Positions 59,283 through 64,000 of a DNA stretch of 64,000 nucleotides are shown here, one piece after another. Made by a program: the position numbers and the translations under genes. This DNA comes from JASTVH01 sp042862465 (GTDB taxonomy: Bacteria; Pseudomonadota; Gammaproteobacteria; Pseudomonadales; Oleiphilaceae). The notes beneath the pieces were generated by a model. It did not search any database. It worked only from the letters and a program-made list of their open reading frames with translations, and was not told where the DNA came from. Every line of letters starts with the position of its first letter. Position 1 is the stretch's first letter. The stretch lies in NCBI GenBank assembly GCA_042862465.1, contig JASTVH010000004.1, forward strand, positions 62,001 to 126,000. The letters are read 5' to 3'.

Positions 59283-59651
59283 GCGTACCTCCCGGACTGG
59301 TCACTGGCTGAGGTTTGTTCAGGGCGTCTCGATAGTGGCTGACTGAAACGCTGCTTTTCGGGACGTCCTTTTTTTAGTGTGGCTCAAAAATCGGCTCACG
59401 CCTATCCGCTTTTACGAAGTTGTGCGTTCTTTCGGATGAACCTTGTTTCATTTATGAGGGGTGGAGCGGCCGATTGAAAGCATGTGGAGGCTGGTAAAAG
59501 AGGAATAAAAAACTCTCTTATTTAGTGAACGGTTTCACCCTTTCCTTCGAATCAGTATATTAATAAAGCGACATTAAGCCTTGATGTACCTAAACCTCGC
59601 CTCCCCAGCTACCGCTGTAATGTGAGCGGAGGCCCGAAGGAGAAGAGATAT
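59283..59651 (+). other. AT-rich control region of the BCCT transporter
   Basis: 369 bp, markedly more AT-rich than the surroundings. TATATT near 59556 may be a -10 element, and GTGAA (59526-59530) with TTCAC (59534-59538) forms a small inverted repeat. The AT-rich sequence would suit binding of an H-NS-like protein and osmotic control. Confidence 0.4.
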
Positions 59652-61229
59652 ATGGCGAAAGTCTCAGCTGAGGACTATCAAACCGATTATGTCATTGGAC
59701 AGGATAATATCGAAAAGTTCGGGATGGATATGCATCATCCCGTCTTTCCAATCAGCGCCACGCTGATCCTGTTGTTCGTTATTGGCACCCTGATGTTTCC
59801 GGAGGGCGCCAACAGTGCCCTTGATGGTGCCAAATGGTGGGCCATCAACCACTTTGACTGGCTGTTCATGGTGGGGGGCAACCTATTCGTTATCTTCTGT
59901 CTGATCCTCATCTTCCTGCCCGTGGGCAAGATCCGTCTGGGTGGTCAGGATGCCAAGCCGGAATTTTCCACCATGTCCTGGTTTGCCATGCTGTTCGCCG
60001 CCGGTATGGGTATCGGTCTGATGTTCTGGTCGGTGGCCGAACCCGTGGCCTATTACACCGACTGGTACAAGACGCCACTGGGCGTGGAGCCGGGAACCCC
60101 GGCCGGTGCGGACCTGGCGATTGGCGCCACCATGTTCCACTGGGGGCTGCATCCTTGGGCGATCTACGGTGTGGTGGCGTTGTCGCTGGCCTTCTTTGCC
60201 TATAACAAGGGCATGCCGCTGACGATCCGTTCCGCTTTCTTCCCATTGCTGGGGGATCGCTGTTGGGGCTGGATCGGCCATGCGATCGATATCGTGGCGG
60301 TGCTGGCCACCCTCTTTGGTCTGGCGACTTCGCTGGGTCTGGGGGCGCAGCAGGCGGCCGGGGGGCTGTCATTTCTGTTCGACATGTCCGGTGGAATCAA
60401 CACCCAGATCGCCATCATCATTGGCGTGACGTCGGTGGCGATCTTTTCGGTCATCCGTGGCATTGATGGCGGCGTGAAACTGCTCAGTAACATCAACATG
60501 TTCATCGCCCTGGTATTGCTGCTGTTCGTGATCTTTGCCGGTCAAACCCTGGGTATCCTCGGCTGGATGGGCGAGACAGTGACCAGCTACGTGAGTCATA
60601 TCCTGCCGCTGAGTAACTGGGTCGGCCGCGAAGACGGTGCCTGGTTCCACGGCTGGACCGTCTTCTACTGGGCCTGGTGGATCTCCTGGTCACCGTTTGT
60701 GGGCATGTTCATTGCGCGGGTCTCCCGCGGCCGCACCGTCCGCGAATTCCTGACGGCCGTCCTGCTGGTGCCGACCCTGGTCACCGTGGTGTGGATGGGC
60801 GCGTTTGGCGGTTCCGGTCTGGAGCAGGCCACCTCCGGTGTCGGCGCCCTGGCCGAAGGAATCGACAAGGTCGAGCTGGCGATGTTCCAGATGCTTGAGA
60901 ACCTGCCGCTGACCTCGATCACTTCGCTGCTGGGTATCGTGCTGGTACTGGTGTTCTTCGTGACCTCCTCCGACTCCGGCTCGCTGGTGATCGATAGCAT
61001 TACCGCCGGCGGCAAGGTGGACGCGCCGGTCCCCCAGCGTATCTTCTGGGCGACCATGGAAGGCGTGATCGCTGGTGTGCTGCTGTTCGTGGGCGGTGCC
61101 GAAGCCCTCAACGCACTGCAGGCGGGGGCCATTACCACCGGCTTGCCGTTTACCGTCGTACTGTTGATCATGTGCTTCAGCCTCTACAAGGGGCTGCGAC
61201 ACGAACACTTGCTGCTGCACGCCCAGTAA
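59652..61229 (+). CDS. BCCT-family betaine/choline/carnitine transporter
   Basis: 525 residues from ATG 59652, with AAGGAG 9 bases upstream. Twelve helices. The conserved substrate segment FYWAWWISWSPFVGMFIARVS and GMGIGLMFWSVAEPV define the family. It imports glycine betaine, choline or carnitine with sodium for osmoprotection, fitting a halotolerant host. The C-terminal tail is short. A strong terminator follows (61244-61269). The next gene, an aldehyde dehydrogenase, is a separate unit. Confidence 0.93.
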   Translation: MAKVSAEDYQTDYVIGQDNIEKFGMDMHHPVFPISATLILLFVIGTLMFPEGANSALDGAKWWAINHFDWLFMVGGNLFVIFCLILIFLPVGKIRLGGQDAKPEFSTMSWFAMLFAAGMGIGLMFWSVAEPVAYYTDWYKTPLGVEPGTPAGADLAIGATMFHWGLHPWAIYGVVALSLAFFAYNKGMPLTIRSAFFPLLGDRCWGWIGHAIDIVAVLATLFGLATSLGLGAQQAAGGLSFLFDMSGGINTQIAIIIGVTSVAIFSVIRGIDGGVKLLSNINMFIALVLLLFVIFAGQTLGILGWMGETVTSYVSHILPLSNWVGREDGAWFHGWTVFYWAWWISWSPFVGMFIARVSRGRTVREFLTAVLLVPTLVTVVWMGAFGGSGLEQATSGVGALAEGIDKVELAMFQMLENLPLTSITSLLGIVLVLVFFVTSSDSGSLVIDSITAGGKVDAPVPQRIFWATMEGVIAGVLLFVGGAEALNALQAGAITTGLPFTVVLLIMCFSLYKGLRHEHLLLHAQ

Positions 61230-61243
61230 CGTCAACCGCATAA

Positions 61244-61269
61244 GGGCCGGCCACGCCGGCCCTTTTTTT
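61244..61269 (+). terminator. Intrinsic terminator of the BCCT gene
   Basis: GGGCCGGC (61244-61251), loop CAC, GCCGGCCC (61255-61262), then seven Ts (61263-61269): a perfect 8-bp GC stem, 15 bases after the stop codon. Confidence 0.9.
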
Positions 61270-61516
61270 GTTCTTCCTGCCCGATTCCCCGGCTTGCACC
61301 GGGACCACCTTCAACCCTTTCAGCCTTTGCGCGGCCCTTTCTGCGGGGCACTGGACAGTTTTGGCAGCGAGGTCCACCATGAACGGAAGGTGCGCCTTCC
61401 CGTCGAAGTGCTGAATCCCGGCTATTCCGGCCTGGGGCTGTCGTGACGACGTCAACGCGGATTATTGGGGAAGGCGATTCTGGAACCCGAGCATCCACTG
61501 CAACAGAGGGAACGAC

Positions 61517-62977
61517 ATGATCGAATCACCACTGCTGAAGCATCGCGAAGGTTACATCGGAGGTGAATGGGTGGCGTCCGAGAGCGGTGACACCCTGAGC
61601 GTCGTTAACCCGGCGACGAGCGAAGTTCTGGCGGATGTCGCCTCCTACGGCGAGGCGGAAACCAAAAGAGCGGTTGAGGCGGGCCAGCGGGCCTTGCGTT
61701 TAACGGCGCCCTACAGTCTGGAACAGCGTCGGCAGTGGCTGGAGGGTATCCGCGACGCCCTCCAGGATGAGAAGGAGGAAGTCGGGCGCATCCTCTGCAT
61801 GGAACATGGCAAGCCCCTCAAGGAGGCGGTAGGCGAGGTGGACTACGCCTGCGGATTCTTCGACTATTGCGCCAAGCATATTGAAACCCTCGACAGCCAC
61901 ACCCTGGACGAGCAACCTAAGAACTGCACCTGGACCGTGCATTACCGCCCGATCGGGGTGGTTGGCCTGATCACGCCCTGGAATTTTCCCATCGGCATGA
62001 TTGCCAAGAAGCTCTCTGCAGCGCTCGCTGGCGGCTGCCCCTGCATCATCAAGCCGGCCAGCGAAACGCCGCTGACCATGCTGGCCCTGTTCCACCTGAT
62101 CGATCAGCGTCTGGACATGCCCAATGGCATGGTGAACCTGGTGATGGGGTCGGCCAGCAAGATCGGCAATGTACTCTGTGAGCATCCTGAAGTGCCCATG
62201 CTCAGTTTCACCGGCTCCACCGAAGTGGGTCGCATGCTGATCCACAACACCGAGCAGCAGGTGAAAAAGCTGGCCCTGGAGCTGGGGGGCAACGCGCCGT
62301 TCATCGTCTTTGAGGATGCCAACCTGGACGCTGCGGCGGATAACCTGATCGGCAACAAGTTTCGGGGTGCCGGCCAGACCTGCGTCTGCGCCAACCGCAT
62401 CTATGTTCAGTCATCGGTGATGGATGCCTTTGCCGAAAAGGTCGCCGAGCGGGTCAATGCCATGAAAGTGGGCAATGGTATGGAGGACGGTGTCGACATC
62501 GGACCGCTGATCAACCGGGCAGGGTTCGAGAAAGTGCGCCGCCACGTCAGCGATGCCCTGGAGAAAGGGGGCAAGCTCGTGGCCGGACCGGACCCCTCCG
62601 AGCTTGATCCCATGCAGTCGCTGATCTATCCGCCCACCGTGGTGAGCGGTATCACCGCCGATATGGACTGCACGCAGGAGGAAACTTTCGGCCCCTTCGT
62701 GCCCATGGCAGCGTTCGAGAGCGAGGACGAGGTGATCGAACGCGGCAACGACACCGAATTCGGCCTGGCCTCCTATGTGTTCACCGCGGATGACCAGCGC
62801 GCCCAGCGGGTGGCGGCCGGTCTGCGTTTCGGGCATGTGGGCTGGAACACGGGGACGGGGCCCACGCCCGAGGCGCCGTTCGGCGGCATGAAGGCTTCCG
62901 GTATCGGCCGTGAGGGCGGTATCGAGGGGCTGTTCGAATTTGTCGAGCCGCAAACCGTGCCGCGGGGGGATGCCTGA
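61517..62977 (+). CDS. gabD: NAD(P)-dependent succinate-semialdehyde dehydrogenase-like aldehyde dehydrogenase
   Basis: 486 residues, full family length. The cofactor region TPWNFPIGMIAKKLSAALA, catalytic Glu in LALELGGNAPFIVF and nucleophile Cys in GAGQTCVCANR are intact, and the EETFGPFVPM and FGGMKASGIGREGG end segments are typical of GabD. It oxidises succinate semialdehyde (or a similar semialdehyde) to the acid. The exact substrate is not fixed by the sequence. Next to a BCCT transporter, though a separate unit. Confidence 0.85.
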   Translation: MIESPLLKHREGYIGGEWVASESGDTLSVVNPATSEVLADVASYGEAETKRAVEAGQRALRLTAPYSLEQRRQWLEGIRDALQDEKEEVGRILCMEHGKPLKEAVGEVDYACGFFDYCAKHIETLDSHTLDEQPKNCTWTVHYRPIGVVGLITPWNFPIGMIAKKLSAALAGGCPCIIKPASETPLTMLALFHLIDQRLDMPNGMVNLVMGSASKIGNVLCEHPEVPMLSFTGSTEVGRMLIHNTEQQVKKLALELGGNAPFIVFEDANLDAAADNLIGNKFRGAGQTCVCANRIYVQSSVMDAFAEKVAERVNAMKVGNGMEDGVDIGPLINRAGFEKVRRHVSDALEKGGKLVAGPDPSELDPMQSLIYPPTVVSGITADMDCTQEETFGPFVPMAAFESEDEVIERGNDTEFGLASYVFTADDQRAQRVAAGLRFGHVGWNTGTGPTPEAPFGGMKASGIGREGGIEGLFEFVEPQTVPRGDA

Positions 62978-63007
62978 GCGGCACGCCCTCCCCAGGCAAG
63001 CCGACTG

Positions 63008-64000
63008 TTACGCCGGCGGGGAGGCCAGCATCACCCGGTTGCGCCCGGCTTCCTTGGCCTGGCGTACCGTGCTACTCGTCGCCTCCAGCAGGCTTTCCGC
63101 GGTATCGAACGCCTGTGTAGAAGCAATGCCGGCAGTCAGGGTGACATGGTAGTGTTGCCCTTCATGGAGAAAGCGGATGGCCCCCATCCGCTCACGAATG
63201 TCCTCGATCACTTCCCGGGCCTGCCCGGCATTGCAGTCCGGCAGAATGACCACAAACTCCTCGCCGCTGAACCGGCCCGCCGTGTCGCTGCGGCGTAACC
63301 GCTGGCGCATCAGGTTGGCCAGCGTGCGCAGTACATTGTCGCCGGCGGCGTAGCCAAAACTCTCGTTCACGATCCGGAACTCGTCCAGGTTCAGCAGGGC
63401 CACGCTGAAGGGCTTTCCGCTGCGCTGGCTTCGCTCGAGTTCCCGGTGCAGCTGTTCCTTGAAGCCCACATGCCCCAGCAAGCCGGTAAGGCTGTCCCGA
63501 TGGAGGGCTGCCCGCAGTTCCCGGGCATGTCGGGCGCGCGCCAGCATGGCCGCGACCAGGGTGGCATCACTCAAGGGCCTGACCAGGAAATCCTCGCCGG
63601 CCTGGGCCAGGGCATGGCGGGTGATGTCTTCGTCTGCACAAAGGTACACGATGGGGGTTCGCAGCCAGTCGCTGTGCAGGCGTACGATTTGCCCCAGTTC
63701 CGGTGCCGAGCAGGTGGGATCTTCGAAATCCAGCAGCAGCACGTCAGGGTCAAAGCGGCGGAGGTTGTCGAGCAGGTGCTCCGGCTTCTCCACCAGACGG
63801 ATCTGCATGCCGGCGGCTTCCAGGATCATCTTGGCATGGGCGCCACGCTCAAGATCATCCACCACCAGGAGGATCCGGTAGGGGGTGGCATCGGCCGGGA
63901 AGAACTGGGCCTCGATGGCATTCTCCAGGGCGGCAACGTCCACCGGCTTGATGAAATAGCCCACGGCGCCGGCATGCACGGCCTGACGGAAGGTGTCGAA
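63008..64000 (-). CDS. Receiver-GGDEF response regulator, truncated by window edge
   Basis: The frame is open to base 64000 (reading FDTFRQAV before the first in-window GTG), so the N-terminus is missing. It shows the end of one receiver domain (AVGYFIKPVD), a second receiver (ILLVVDDLERGAH, LLLDFEDPT, FLVRPLSD) and a GGDEF domain, DSLTGLLGHVGFKEQL to RNRVML. The active-site motif is FSGEEFVVILPD, a variant (SGEEF) that can still be active. It probably makes cyclic-di-GMP in response to phosphorylation. Stop TAA/TTA side at 63008. Confidence 0.82.
   Translation of the reverse strand, partial: FDTFRQAVHAGAVGYFIKPVDVAALENAIEAQFFPADATPYRILLVVDDLERGAHAKMILEAAGMQIRLVEKPEHLLDNLRRFDPDVLLLDFEDPTCSAPELGQIVRLHSDWLRTPIVYLCADEDITRHALAQAGEDFLVRPLSDATLVAAMLARARHARELRAALHRDSLTGLLGHVGFKEQLHRELERSQRSGKPFSVALLNLDEFRIVNESFGYAAGDNVLRTLANLMRQRLRRSDTAGRFSGEEFVVILPDCNAGQAREVIEDIRERMGAIRFLHEGQHYHVTLTAGIASTQAFDTAESLLEATSSTVRQAKEAGRNRVMLASPPA

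Noticed and set aside
1..64000. Prophage, transposase, integron or tRNA-linked island
   Set aside because: No integrase, transposase, phage structural gene or tRNA was recognised; the dispersed repeats are non-coding.

Overview
The window is about 64 kb of GC-rich, gene-dense chromosome. It looks like a halotolerant marine gammaproteobacterium, plausibly Pseudomonadales/Marinobacteraceae. This placement is inferred from gene content: an MvaT-type H-NS protein, a PA2778/PA2779 pair, sodium-type PomAB stators, a BCCT compatible-solute transporter and a NasTS-controlled nitrate assimilation locus. No rRNA, tRNA, CRISPR array, prophage or transposase gene was seen. The first gene (WYL regulator) and the last (GGDEF response regulator) run off the window edges.

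Layout. 1-4.1 kb: WYL regulator end, secreted nuclease, Rossmann oxidoreductase, AraC regulator. 4.2-16.5 kb: a copper/silver region with two His/Met-rich cupredoxins, a PhoPQ-like two-component system, a beta-CASP metallo-hydrolase and a CusCBA efflux operon whose adaptor carries a 113-residue Met/His/Asp-rich tail. The same 16-bp direct repeat (TTCAG half-sites, 11-bp period) lies beside the regulator gene and ahead of the efflux operon. 16.6-21.5 kb: globin, a DsbD split into two genes, a small multidrug-like membrane protein, a CDF-like carrier, a TM2 protein, and an A-type-carrier/long-SufT fusion. 21.5-24.6 kb: a probable nitrosative-stress/Fe-S group (RIC/YtfE-like protein, helical-bundle protein, orphan SdhB, cytochrome c'-like protein) with NsrR-like and Fur-like boxes. 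25-26 kb: a secreted alpha/beta hydrolase.

26-39.4 kb holds a complete nitrate assimilation system: nirD, nirB, a flavoprotein reductase, nrtDBA, nasS and nasT on the minus strand, and nasA on the plus strand. Three transcription starts (nasA, nrtA, and the flavoprotein-nirBD unit) share one architecture: a sigma-54-type -24/-12 promoter, then a short hairpin with a hexaloop having A at 1 and G at 4, then a strong terminator overlapping that hairpin. This is the expected layout for NasT (ANTAR) antitermination under general nitrogen control.

39.4-64 kb: SprT-like metallopeptidase, methyltransferase, neutral ceramidase, pomAB, PA2778/2779 proteins, a diguanylate cyclase, an EncFtn ferritin without an encapsulin, EamA and TauE permeases, a sirtuin, a second secreted hydrolase with an unknown partner, an HDOD-GAF protein, an MvaT-like nucleoid protein, a BCCT transporter and a GabD-like dehydrogenase.

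A family of 7-bp tandem repeats (core CGTYYRA) recurs between 26 and 56 kb, and every array found abuts or overlaps a stop codon. Two arrays belong to a longer composite element present twice.
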